64,000 nucleotides of DNA from Saliterribacillus persicus. GTDB lineage: Bacteria; Bacillota; Bacilli; Bacillales; Amphibacillaceae. Location: positions 124,001 to 188,000 of the forward strand of contig NZ_QPJJ01000004.1 of NCBI RefSeq assembly GCF_003337485.1, given 5' to 3'. Below are positions 9,114 to 17,249 of the stretch, one piece after another. The notes under the pieces were generated by a model. That model was not told where the DNA came from. It saw only the letters and a program-made list of their open reading frames with translations, and made no database searches. How positions within the stretch are numbered: the first letter of the stretch is position 1; every line of letters starts with the position of its first letter. The position numbers were made by a program, and so were the translations under genes.

Positions 9114-10422
9114 AGGAATTGTACCAACGAGAAAATTAATTCTTACCTATTTAGTGTTTGCTTGTATGTTATTCATACTATCCTTTTGGTACTTTTCTTG
9201 GCTTTTATTTATTACCCTTTCAATCAGCTTTATCGGTATAACGTTGTTTGATTTAGTTTTTTCACCGTCAAAAAAAGATTTCACATTCGATCGTGATATG
9301 CCTGAGGAAATGGAAAGGTTTGAGGAATATACGGTTTCTATCGATATTAATAATGCGTCTAAGAAGCCTGCTTTATTTCAATTAAAAGATGGTCTACCAG
9401 TCTCCTTCAACCCTTCATTTAATTCACTATATCAAGTGAAGGGTGAAACAAAAAATACCTTAGAGTATACCGTTAAGCCAATGACGCGGGGAGACTTTGC
9501 TCTTTCCCAACTTTTTATCAGATTCCAAAGCAAGCTAGGGTTGTGGGAAAAACAACTTACTCCCAGCTTGGAGTCTAATGTGAAAATCATCCCAAATCTT
9601 TCTGAAGCAAAAAAATATTTAAGCAATGCCCAAATGTACCTTGTTCATGAAGGAAATAAAATTCGCAAACAGAGAAGCGGGATGGGTGAATTCTCAAAGG
9701 TTAGAACTTATGTAGTGGGGGATGATCCTAGAAAAATAAACTGGAGGCAATCAGCTAAATTACATGAAATGATGACAAATGTTTATGAGCCTGAGCACGG
9801 GAAATACATCACTTTATTTATTGATTGCGGACGCATGATGGGTGTAGAGCTCGAGAACGCTAACCGGTTAGAAAAAGCAATTGAAGCTGCTATTACTGTC
9901 GCAGCAGCTGCTTTAGACAACGGTGATTATGTTTCAGTGATTGCTTTTTCAAAAGAAATAAAAACTGTCGTACCTGCAAGGAAAGGACTCCCGCATTTAG
10001 ATAGAATATTGAAAGGCCTTTATAACTTAAAGGCTGATCCATATGAATCTAATTATGCTTACGCCCTTCAATATGGACAGCAAATGCAAAGAAAAAGAAG
10101 TATGTTCCTATTATTCAGTGATGTACAAACCTTCATTTTAGAAGATAGCTTACAATTAATGATGAAAAAAATCAGGAAAAAACATTTGGTATTAATGCTC
10201 GGCATTGAGGATAGCCTACAGCAGAAAAAAATAAAGGCATCACCATCGCACATAGGAATCGCCATAGAAAAAAGCCTTGCTCAAAAGCAAGACCTTTATC
10301 TAAGGGATCAAATTCATTATTGGCACAAGCACGGCATTAGTTTAATAGAAGCAAAAGCCGAAAGTTTGGCAGTAACAGCAGTTTCTCAGTATATCGACCA
10401 ACTAAACAGAGGCAGTCTCTGA
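9067..10422 (+). CDS. DUF58 domain protein
   Basis: A 451-residue protein with two N-terminal membrane segments (about 20-60) and a DUF58/VWA-like domain carrying GEFSKVRTYVVGDDPRKINWRQSAKLHEMMTN in pieces, then FIDCGRMM as a MIDAS-like strand. It is the usual MoxR partner. The ATG at 9067 gives a 47-base overlap with moxR; the conserved part begins only at LLFRDRGIVPT, so a later non-ATG start cannot be excluded. Its 3' end overlaps the convergent SpoIIM-like gene by 21 bases. Confidence 0.88.
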   Translation: MKRFKNWWGLLLFRDRGIVPTRKLILTYLVFACMLFILSFWYFSWLLFITLSISFIGITLFDLVFSPSKKDFTFDRDMPEEMERFEEYTVSIDINNASKKPALFQLKDGLPVSFNPSFNSLYQVKGETKNTLEYTVKPMTRGDFALSQLFIRFQSKLGLWEKQLTPSLESNVKIIPNLSEAKKYLSNAQMYLVHEGNKIRKQRSGMGEFSKVRTYVVGDDPRKINWRQSAKLHEMMTNVYEPEHGKYITLFIDCGRMMGVELENANRLEKAIEAAITVAAAALDNGDYVSVIAFSKEIKTVVPARKGLPHLDRILKGLYNLKADPYESNYAYALQYGQQMQRKRSMFLLFSDVQTFILEDSLQLMMKKIRKKHLVLMLGIEDSLQQKKIKASPSHIGIAIEKSLAQKQDLYLRDQIHYWHKHGISLIEAKAESLAVTAVSQYIDQLNRGSL

Positions 10423-11376
10423 TAGGCGAGATCTTTTTTTCAGTAAATAATGACCAATCAACATATAAAGAATAACGCCAATTACTGTTATAAAAGCTAC
10501 CACGTATTTTAATTCTAACGATAAATCTGCCGGGGTGATAAACCCTTCTATTAGTCCGGCAATAATAAATAATGGAATTGTTCCTAACAAAAGCTGGACA
10601 GATCTTACTGTTTGAATCTTTAAATGACTCACACGAGATCTTTCCTTTGGAACGAACAACTTATAACCCATGAGTAATCCAGCACCACCTGCAATAAATA
10701 TCGCTAGTAATTCAATCATGCCGTGCGGTACAATAAAAGCCCAAAAAGCATAACTGTTTTCCGCATGCCAAAATAATGCGGCAAGCGCGCCAATAATCAT
10801 GCCATTGTATATTAAAATATAAACCGTCAAAATTCCAAAGGTAATACCACCTGCAAACGCTAAAATGGCAACCTGTATATTATTGGTCATAATTTCTGCT
10901 GACATTAAACTAGCATTTACTTCTTTTGGAACGGTACCTAATTTTTCAGCCTCTAGATTTTGAGCTAATTCGGCTGGCAAAATACCATATACATTTATTG
11001 GATCATTGATTACAGCAAAAAAGCTAGCTACACCTCCAAGCACAAACAGGAGCATTGCTATGACAATAGCTTTCCATTGCTCAAGCAATAGACCAACAAA
11101 TTTCGTACTGAAAAAATAGTGTATTTGTTTCCACGATGATAACTGTGATTGATATAACACATTATGTGCTCTTGATACGATCTCATTCAAGTACAACGTA
11201 ATCTCATCATTCGGAAAGTATGTCTGACTATAAGACAATTGTTGCGAAACTTTTCGATATGTATTTTCAAAATCATCGATGGTGGATTGAGTTGGTTTCT
11301 TTTGAATCTTTTTGGTTAAAGCTTCTAAATGTTGCCACTGGGTTCTATTTTGTTTAATAAACTGATTTAATTGCAT
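10402..11376 (-). CDS. Stage II sporulation protein M family (SpoIIM/DUF95)
   Basis: A 324-residue protein with a cytoplasmic N-terminal half and about five C-terminal membrane segments from residue 105 onward. Family marks include the ILPAELAQNLEAEK region, the segment NNIQVAILAFAGGITFGILTVYILIYNGMIIGALAALF, and the invariant PHGMIELLAIFIAGGAGLLMGYKL. In B. subtilis SpoIIM is part of the DMP complex for peptidoglycan hydrolysis in engulfment, but this longer, RDD-associated form is a paralogous group of unknown role. It runs convergent to the DUF58 gene and divergent from the RDD gene. Confidence 0.85.
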   Translation of the reverse strand: MQLNQFIKQNRTQWQHLEALTKKIQKKPTQSTIDDFENTYRKVSQQLSYSQTYFPNDEITLYLNEIVSRAHNVLYQSQLSSWKQIHYFFSTKFVGLLLEQWKAIVIAMLLFVLGGVASFFAVINDPINVYGILPAELAQNLEAEKLGTVPKEVNASLMSAEIMTNNIQVAILAFAGGITFGILTVYILIYNGMIIGALAALFWHAENSYAFWAFIVPHGMIELLAIFIAGGAGLLMGYKLFVPKERSRVSHLKIQTVRSVQLLLGTIPLFIIAGLIEGFITPADLSLELKYVVAFITVIGVILYMLIGHYLLKKRSRLSETASV

Positions 11377-11472
11377 GTCATCACCTAAAATTTAGATATT
11401 TTCTCTATTATAATAGAAAATAGGAAGAATGCATACCTTTTGGAAGAATTTTACTCAGATTGAGGTGCTAAA

Positions 11473-12273
11473 ATGGAGCAAGAACATTATGATATTAAGA
11501 CACCCGAATATATTTCATTAAGATTTGAATTAGCTGGCCTAGGTAGCAGATCTACTGCTTTCATTATCGATTCCGCAATCACTATAATAGCTAATTTACT
11601 ATTAATACTGTTTCTTTTTTTCGGACTAGAGAGCAGCTTTATAGGAGGTGCTTTTTCTGAACCAAGCGGACTACTAATCGGTCTTGTTATAATAGCGATT
11701 TTCCTCATTAACATGGGATATTATATTATTCTGGAATACTTTTGGGGCGGACGAACGATTGGAAAAAGAATACTTCATCTTCGAACCATTCAAGATAATG
11801 GCCACAGAATAACACTCCTATCTAGTATTATACGAAACTTTTTAAGGCTGGTGGATAGTTTGCCATCTGGTTATCTAGTAGGGATACTTCTTATATTTTT
11901 CCACCAGAGACATAAAAGACTTGGAGATATCGCGGCCGGAACGATTGTAGTGCATGAACATCGCGCGACCAAAAAAGAGAAGAAATTAGATAATGAAATA
12001 AGAAAAAGAGGATTAGTAAAAGAACAGCTCGTCATTTCATCACATAGCTTAAAACAGTTCGATCAAAAGGATTGGCACCTGTTACAAACCTATTGTAATC
12101 GGATTATCGACTTACCTACAGAGAAGCGTGTAGAGATAAATAAACAAATTGGAGATATTCTCCTTCCAAAATTGGAAATAGATAATACTTCCCTTACAAC
12201 TAGAGAAATCGAGAATAATTTATTCATTTTATTCCTTCACCTTAGAGAAGAGTGGGATTTACAGCCTGCATAA
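11473..12273 (+). CDS. RDD family membrane protein
   Basis: A 266-residue protein with an N-terminal RDD domain of three membrane segments (about 28-50, 60-85, 125-145). It shows the RxxA-xxxD motif (SRSTAFIIDSAI), the GRTIGKRILHLRTI loop and the KRLGDIAAGTIVVHE end. The C-terminal 110 residues are soluble and unassigned. RDD proteins often sit divergent from SpoIIM-like genes beside MoxR/DUF58 clusters, as here. Some RDD proteins act as Na+/H+ antiporters in halophiles; that role is not shown here. Confidence 0.88.
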   Translation: MEQEHYDIKTPEYISLRFELAGLGSRSTAFIIDSAITIIANLLLILFLFFGLESSFIGGAFSEPSGLLIGLVIIAIFLINMGYYIILEYFWGGRTIGKRILHLRTIQDNGHRITLLSSIIRNFLRLVDSLPSGYLVGILLIFFHQRHKRLGDIAAGTIVVHEHRATKKEKKLDNEIRKRGLVKEQLVISSHSLKQFDQKDWHLLQTYCNRIIDLPTEKRVEINKQIGDILLPKLEIDNTSLTTREIENNLFILFLHLREEWDLQPA

Positions 12274-12299
12274 TTAAAATTTTTTTAAAAAAACAAAGA

Positions 12300-12328
12300 G
12301 CCTCCTGAATTTATAATATTCAGGAGGC
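12300..12328. terminator. Bidirectional terminator, RDD gene and small-protein gene
   Basis: A perfect 11-bp stem (gcctcctgaat / attcaggaggc) with a 7-base loop sits between the convergent RDD and 54-residue protein genes. U-rich sequence follows on the minus side after a short gap and TTTATTT on the plus side. Confidence 0.8.
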
Positions 12329-12371
12329 TTTATTTAGTAAGGTTAATATCAACAATCTATTCGTTGATTAT

Positions 12372-12536
12372 TTAATGCATGTGTTTACCAGCAATAACTG
12401 GTTGAGCTTGGCCCGCAGTGTCTAAATTCATTTCTACTTTTAGTTTTTTACGTCTAGCAGAAATTTTTTCTACAACGGATAAAACTAAAAAAGTGAGAAG
12501 AATAGTTAATGTCACCATGTATAAAGATGTCACCAT
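12372..12536 (-). CDS. 54-residue single-pass membrane protein, unassigned
   Basis: An ORF of 54 codons with an N-terminal membrane segment (about residues 5-22, YMVTLTILLTFLVLSVV), a basic cluster SARRKKLK directly after it (positive-inside) and a soluble tail ending GKHMH. AAGGGGAT precedes the ATG by 10 bases. A near-consensus promoter (12593-12620) and a terminator (12300-12328) frame it as a monocistronic unit. I do not recognise the family. The topology suggests a membrane-anchored regulator or subunit, which is inference. Confidence 0.6.
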   Translation of the reverse strand: MVTSLYMVTLTILLTFLVLSVVEKISARRKKLKVEMNLDTAGQAQPVIAGKHMH

Positions 12537-12592
12537 AGTCAACTATCCCCTTTCCCTCTAATATTTCTTCATTTTTCAATGAATATACTTAT

Positions 12593-12620
12593 ATAATACC
12601 AAATATTCAGGATTTGTAAA
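12593..12620 (-). promoter_or_regulatory. Promoter for the 54-residue protein
   Basis: On the minus strand, TTTACA (12615-12620) and TATTAT (12593-12598) match the SigA consensus at 5 of 6 positions each, with a 16-bp spacer. It is about 57 bases upstream of the start codon. The remaining bases up to 12840 show nothing else I can assign. Confidence 0.55.
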
Positions 12621-12840
12621 CATATATAAGCAAATTCTTTTAAATTCTTTTCAATACTTCATATTATAGACAAATACTCTAGATTTATAAGAGATGAATT
12701 TTTAAACAAATGCGCTTATGACAGCCTTTTTATTAATAGGACGAATAATTATTCATTTAAATTCTGAATATTGAATTTAATGAAACTTTTTTATGATATG
12801 ATGCGTATAAACAAATATAAAGGAAAAGGAGCTGAGAGGA

Positions 12841-13623
12841 ATGAATAATCACGAAATTGATTACAAGCTTTATGGAGATGACATGCAGTTTGTGGAGGTG
12901 GAATTAGACCCTGATGAAACCGTCATTGCAGAAGCTGGTGGTTTAATGATGATGGATGAAGCAATTCGCATGGAAACTGTTTTCGGAGATGGATCAGAGA
13001 ACCAGGATGGTTTAGTTGGTAAATTACTTGGTGCAGGTAAACGAGTGATATCTGGAGAAAGTTTATTTATGACGACCTTTACGAATCAGGGTAGCGGAAA
13101 AAAACACGTCTCTTTCGCTTCACCTTATCCCGGCAAAATTGTTCCAATGGACCTTAGTGAATTAAATGGGAAAATTATTTGTCAAAAAGATGCTTTTTTA
13201 GCTGCGGCAAAAGGGGTAAGTGTTGGAATTGAATTTAGACGAAAGATCGGCACTGGCTTCTTTGGTGGCGAAGGATTTATTATGCAAAAACTCGAGGGCG
13301 ATGGATTGGCATTCCTCCATGCAGGTGGGACCATTGTAAAAAGAGAATTACAACCAGGTGAAAAATTACGTGTCGATACAGGATGTCTAGTTGCGATGAC
13401 CGGAGATGTTGATTATAATGTAGAATTTGTTGGTGGAGTTAAAACTGCACTCTTTGGAGGAGAAGGTATCTTTTTCGCAACATTAACTGGACCTGGAACG
13501 GTATGGGTGCAATCCTTGCCATTTAGCCGCTTAGCTAGTAGAGTATTTGCGGCAATGCCTGAAAAAGGTGGAAATAAAGGTGAAGGTGGCATCGGCGGAA
13601 TTTTTGATGCATTCAATAAATAA
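12841..13623 (+). CDS. TIGR00266/AIM24 family protein
   Basis: A 260-residue beta-rich protein of the AIM24 family. It has the early QFVEVELDPDETVIAEAGGLMMMD, the central KRVISGESLFMTTFTN, repeated FFGGEG/LFGGEG turns and the WVQSLPFSRLASRV end. The last 20 residues are Gly-rich. Its cellular role is not established. It has its own upstream region and is closed by a shared terminator. Confidence 0.88.
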   Translation: MNNHEIDYKLYGDDMQFVEVELDPDETVIAEAGGLMMMDEAIRMETVFGDGSENQDGLVGKLLGAGKRVISGESLFMTTFTNQGSGKKHVSFASPYPGKIVPMDLSELNGKIICQKDAFLAAAKGVSVGIEFRRKIGTGFFGGEGFIMQKLEGDGLAFLHAGGTIVKRELQPGEKLRVDTGCLVAMTGDVDYNVEFVGGVKTALFGGEGIFFATLTGPGTVWVQSLPFSRLASRVFAAMPEKGGNKGEGGIGGIFDAFNK

Positions 13624-13651
13624 TATTTTAATATTATCCTATACAAATAAT

Positions 13652-13685
13652 CCCCCACAGGTAATTTTCATTCCGCTTGTGGGGG
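13652..13685. terminator. Bidirectional terminator
   Basis: Stem cccccaca / tgtggggg with an 18-base loop between the convergent AIM24-like gene and the amtB operon end. Confidence 0.7.
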
Positions 13686-13931
13686 TTAATCTTTTTCTTT
13701 TAACATGGCACGAATACCAGCAATATTAATACCTTGATCAATTAATTCTTTTATTTTCTTTAAACGATCAATATCATTGAAGGAAAAAAGCCGTCTGTTC
13801 CCTTCATTTCTCTCCGGAGATATCAAGCCTTGTTCCTCATAATACCTTATTTGCCTGCCACTTAATTGGGTTAATTCTTCCACCACACTAATCGGAAAGG
13901 TCGACACATCATCTGGGATATCATGATTCAA
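13686..13931 (-). CDS. GlnR/TnrA-like MerR protein lacking the C-terminal domain
   Basis: An 81-residue protein made almost only of a MerR winged helix-turn-helix. The stretches TQLSGRQIRYYEEQGLI, GNRRLFSFNDIDRLKKIKEL and DQGINIAGIRAML are those of GlnR (about 135 residues in B. subtilis), but the C-terminal region that senses feedback-inhibited glutamine synthetase is absent. A clean TAA follows LKEKD, so this is the designed or long-standing length rather than a fresh frameshift. The start is TTG behind GGAGCGGAGGGG. It is the last gene of the amtB operon. It may bind the TnrA/GlnR box at 17041 without normal glutamine-synthetase control; that is inference. Confidence 0.8.
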   Translation of the reverse strand: MNHDIPDDVSTFPISVVEELTQLSGRQIRYYEEQGLISPERNEGNRRLFSFNDIDRLKKIKELIDQGINIAGIRAMLKEKD

Positions 13932-13961
13932 TTCCCCTCCGCTCCTTTTTTTCGATATTTA

Positions 13962-14696
13962 CTAACCCTGACTAGCAAGATGAGTATAAATATCTTTCAT
14001 ATTTTCAAAGCCCATTGCTTTTACCTTTTTAATATTTTCAGACCAAAGTCTTGCCGTTGCCATCGCATCATATAACGCGTGATGTCTTCTTTTTATTTCT
14101 ATTTGATAATAGGAACAAAAATCATCTAAGCTAACCATAGCTAACTCCGGTTCTGTTATTTTCGTTAAAAAAGAAGTATCAATAATACGGTGCTCAAAGC
14201 TCGATTTTAATGCAATCCAATTCGCATGCTTCATAAATTGCTTCTCATGCGCCGAATGATGAGCGACCAACGTATCCGTTTGAACAAACTGAAAGAATTC
14301 ACGTAAAACTTCTGGTAATGGAGCAGCTTGCAATAACTCAGAGGCAGTTATCCCTGTAAGCTCTTCAATGTTTTCTGGTACTCCTTTTGCACTATATATC
14401 GTAGAGTAAAACAGATCATCTTCAAGAACTTGATCCCCTTTCATTTTCACAGCGCCAATGGATAAAATTCGATCTCCGTTATATGGATAAAAACCAGTGG
14501 TTTCAATATCAAAAACGACAACAGATAACTCATCAAAGGGAATAGATAAAACATCCTTTTGCTTTAATTCTCTTTGCAAATTACGCATATAGGCAATCTT
14601 TTTTGCATCTGTCTGATTCGCTATATCATTCGCATTTAACCTTCCAGACATTTGTTTAATAAACTGCATCATTTCATTCATTACCATTTTACACAC
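13962..14696 (-). CDS. DnaQ-like 3'-5' exonuclease
   Basis: A 244-residue protein with a DEDDh exonuclease fold from residue 60: FDIETTGFYPYNGDRILSIGAV (ExoI, Asp and Glu), DTLVAHHSAHEKQFM (ExoII) and RRHHALYDAMATARLW (ExoIII, catalytic His and last Asp). It belongs to the PolC/DnaQ proofreading type without a polymerase. The 5' end overlaps the DUF294 gene by 16 bases; ATGs 9 and 15 bases inside are alternative starts because no strong ribosome binding site stands out. A DUF294-exonuclease pairing is seen in other bacteria; the joint function is unclear. Confidence 0.88.
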   Translation of the reverse strand: MCKMVMNEMMQFIKQMSGRLNANDIANQTDAKKIAYMRNLQRELKQKDVLSIPFDELSVVVFDIETTGFYPYNGDRILSIGAVKMKGDQVLEDDLFYSTIYSAKGVPENIEELTGITASELLQAAPLPEVLREFFQFVQTDTLVAHHSAHEKQFMKHANWIALKSSFEHRIIDTSFLTKITEPELAMVSLDDFCSYYQIEIKRRHHALYDAMATARLWSENIKKVKAMGFENMKDIYTHLASQG

Positions 14697-15685
14697 GCTT
14701 CTTCTACATAAGATTTGGTGTCATAAAATAAAGCATACCCTTTTTTCATAAAGTACTTTAACAGTTGTTTATCCTCTTTATTTAATTGACTTAAAGGCAA
14801 ATAATGAACTTCATCATATGTTTTAGCATCTTTTCTGTATTCAAATCTGAATGCCAAAAGTTCTTCAAAATCAACCTGGTATTCTTTTAAATAAGAGTAT
14901 TTCGCCTCTAAGACTTTAAATCTCTCGATGGTTTGTGGAACAGTTTCATGCTCTAGTAGTGATAGTAATCGCAAGGCATTTACATACGGAAAAAAGGTTG
15001 TCGTTTTAAGTGCAATCTCTCCACTGTGACTGCCAGATTGCTCTGGTAATAATTGTCCAAATATCCCGATCCCTTTGCGAACAAAATCTACATTATCTAC
15101 TAACCTTTTATAGATATGCGGATTTTCTTCAATGAAAGAAAAGGCAGATTGTTTTAACTCCTCTAAATATGTTTCTTCACCTATCAATACTCTTGAATCA
15201 AAAAAAGTACCAAAATGGCGCAATGACTGCCATGTTGCTTCATCTAGCCAACCTATAATTTGTTCTTCAAAACTAGTGATTGACTGACACCACCTTGATT
15301 CAGACGACATCACTTTCCCATCACACTTCTCATAGCCTACTTCTTCTAATCCTCTCATTATTTCTGTACCAAGCTTTAAGAAATATGGCTGCAAGTCATC
15401 TTTGCCATCGAATAGGATTCCATGGTCTTGATCACTCCATACTGATTGTTCTGACCTCCCTGCACTACCCATTAAAAAGAAAGCAAAGGGAGCAGGAATC
15501 TTGCCCTGCTCACTTTCTATGTTTTTAATTGCTAATTCAACTGTATCTTTCATCACTTCATCATGAATTTTATTTAAACTATAATGATTTTCAGCTTCTT
15601 TGATTGTTTTTTCTCTTTTGACTTTGATCGCTTGGTAACTTCGCAAGCCTGAAGTCATCTCCTTTTTATGATAGAGAGTTGCCAT
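14681..15685 (-). CDS. DUF294 putative nucleotidyltransferase, GlnD-like
   Basis: A 334-residue protein with a nucleotidyltransferase core AFFLMGSAGRSEQSVWSDQDHGILF (GS-x-GR-x-E and the metal D-x-D) followed by the DUF294 C-terminal domain. The N-terminal CBS or cyclic-nucleotide domains found in many relatives are missing. Similar catalytic motifs occur in GlnD, the uridylyltransferase for PII. It starts two bases after the amtB stop, where many bacteria have glnK/nrgB, so it may replace or modify nitrogen signalling; that link is inferred from position. Confidence 0.85.
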   Translation of the reverse strand: MATLYHKKEMTSGLRSYQAIKVKREKTIKEAENHYSLNKIHDEVMKDTVELAIKNIESEQGKIPAPFAFFLMGSAGRSEQSVWSDQDHGILFDGKDDLQPYFLKLGTEIMRGLEEVGYEKCDGKVMSSESRWCQSITSFEEQIIGWLDEATWQSLRHFGTFFDSRVLIGEETYLEELKQSAFSFIEENPHIYKRLVDNVDFVRKGIGIFGQLLPEQSGSHSGEIALKTTTFFPYVNALRLLSLLEHETVPQTIERFKVLEAKYSYLKEYQVDFEELLAFRFEYRKDAKTYDEVHYLPLSQLNKEDKQLLKYFMKKGYALFYDTKSYVEEACVKW

Positions 15686-15687
15686 TA

Positions 15688-16956
15688 TTAAGCACCTTTC
15701 GTATCATTTGGATTCGGAATGTTCTCCGGATAACCATAACTACCATGCTCACTTAAGTCAAGACCGATAATTTCTTCTTCTTCAGATACGCGTAATCCAC
15801 CCATCATTTTATCCATCACTTTTAGGATGATGAAAGATACAACGAATGCATATACACCACTTGCCGCTACACCCATGATCTGTACGCCTAGCTGTTCGAA
15901 TCCTCCGCCATAGAATAATCCAGGCTTACCCCAATCCATGCCAGTTGACAGTTCAGGCGTTGCGAAGAAACCTGTAGAAATCGTACCCCAAACACCTACT
16001 GTACCGTGAACGGATAAGGCGAAGATCGGATCATCAATTTTCGCTTTATCAAACATACGCATACTTCCGACTACAATTAGTCCACCGATAATACCAATTA
16101 TTACAGCTGCCCATGGCTCTACAAAACCTGCTGATGCAGTGATTGCAACTAAACCTGCTAATGCACCATTTAATGTTGTTGGAACGTCTGCTTTTCCAGT
16201 TAATGCCCAAACTAATAACATCGCTGCAATTGCGCCTGCTGCTGCTGCAAGTTGCGTATTTAAGATAACAAATCCAAAGAATGCATCCTCTACACCAAAT
16301 GTACTTGCGCCATTAAAACCAAACCAACCTACCCATAGTAGTAATACACCTAAAGCCGTATATACTTGGTTATGTCCTGCTAAATCGTTTGATGAACCGT
16401 CTTTATTATATTTTCCAATACGAGGCTTCAAGATGATAGTCGCTGCTAAAGCTGCCATCGCACCTGTTAAGTGAACAACCGTAGAACCTGCAAAGTCTTG
16501 TTTACCGTGATCAGCTAACCAGCCACCACCCCAGATCCAGTGTGCTACTACTGGGTAAACTAATGCAGAAAATAATACTGCAAACACTACATACGCTGAT
16601 AATTTAGCACGTTCAGCAAATCCTCCAAATGCAATTGTCATTGCAATTGCTGCAAATACCAATTGGAACATGAAATCAATTGCTGGTGATAAACCTTCTC
16701 CTGCAAATGATGCATCTCCGTAGAAGAAGTTAGAAAGTCCAATAAACCAATTTCCTTCCCCGTATATAAATCCATAACCTACTGCCCAAAACACTAGTGA
16801 CGAGATACCTACTGTGAAAATTGTTTTTCCCGCTATGTGACCAGCATTTTTCATTCTAGTTGAGCCAGCCTCCAATAAGATAAACCCACCTTGCATAAGT
16901 AAAACTAAAAATGTACCAATGATGACCCACAAATTATTAACTAAAGATAATTCCAT
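15688..16956 (-). CDS. amtB: Ammonium transporter
   Basis: A 422-residue Amt/Rh channel (NrgA in B. subtilis) with about 11 membrane helices that moves ammonium across the cytoplasmic membrane. Family signatures are FILLEAGSTRMKNAGH, DFMFQLVFAAIAMTIAFGGFAERAKL, the DFAGSTVVHLTGA motif, and the twin-His site residues in VVHLTGA and LSVHGTVGVWG. AAGGAGAGGG precedes the ATG. A TnrA/GlnR box lies about 50 bp upstream of the predicted transcription start, so activation under nitrogen limitation is expected. No PII gene follows it. Confidence 0.96.
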   Translation of the reverse strand: MELSLVNNLWVIIGTFLVLLMQGGFILLEAGSTRMKNAGHIAGKTIFTVGISSLVFWAVGYGFIYGEGNWFIGLSNFFYGDASFAGEGLSPAIDFMFQLVFAAIAMTIAFGGFAERAKLSAYVVFAVLFSALVYPVVAHWIWGGGWLADHGKQDFAGSTVVHLTGAMAALAATIILKPRIGKYNKDGSSNDLAGHNQVYTALGVLLLWVGWFGFNGASTFGVEDAFFGFVILNTQLAAAAGAIAAMLLVWALTGKADVPTTLNGALAGLVAITASAGFVEPWAAVIIGIIGGLIVVGSMRMFDKAKIDDPIFALSVHGTVGVWGTISTGFFATPELSTGMDWGKPGLFYGGGFEQLGVQIMGVAASGVYAFVVSFIILKVMDKMMGGLRVSEEEEIIGLDLSEHGSYGYPENIPNPNDTKGA

Positions 16957-17005
16957 TTTGCTCTCCCTCTCCTTGTAAATTTAATTAACATCAACTGTTA
17001 ATAAG

Positions 17006-17034
17006 AGTGTACATCGATTCGAAAAGAGCAACAA
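17006..17034 (-). promoter_or_regulatory. amtB promoter
   Basis: On the minus strand -35 TTGTTG (17029-17034), a 17-bp spacer and -10 TACACT (17006-17011). The weak -35 fits an activator-dependent promoter. Predicted +1 is near 16999. Confidence 0.6.
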
Positions 17035-17040
17035 CATTTA

Positions 17041-17057
17041 TGTAAGATTATCTTACA
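17041..17057. promoter_or_regulatory. TnrA/GlnR operator upstream of amtB
   Basis: TGTAAGATTATCTTACA fits TGTNA-N7-TNACA at every fixed position and is itself a near-perfect palindrome. Its centre is about 50 bp upstream of the predicted amtB start point, the geometry of TnrA-activated promoters such as B. subtilis nrgAB. Confidence 0.85.
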
Positions 17058-17075
17058 CACTATTTTCAGAATATT

Positions 17076-17104
17076 TAAAAACCCTTCTCCATCAAGGAAA
17101 AGGG
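17076..17104 (-). terminator. Terminator after the PTS gene
   Basis: On the minus strand a 9-bp stem (cccttttcc / ggagaaggg, one G-U pair) with loop ttgat runs into GTTTTTAAAT. It lies about 145 bases past the PTS gene stop and just before the amtB control region; the DNA between is featureless. Confidence 0.7.
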
Positions 17105-17249
17105 CCTTTATCTTTTCAAAATATTTATTATTTAAAGAACACTAGCTTTATAATTTGAGTAAAATCATGATAATCGACCGTGAGCACGGATTACTTCTCA
17201 ATGCATTATAAGGACTCAAATAATACTTAATCTATATAGAAGTCTTCGA

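Noticed and set aside
14681-15685. Full GlnD uridylyltransferase
   Set aside because: It has only the nucleotidyltransferase and DUF294 C-terminal parts; the HD and ACT domains of GlnD are missing.
16139-16474. 111-codon ORF opposite amtB
   Set aside because: Antisense to conserved amtB helices, Ala/Asn/Pro-rich, with no expression signals.
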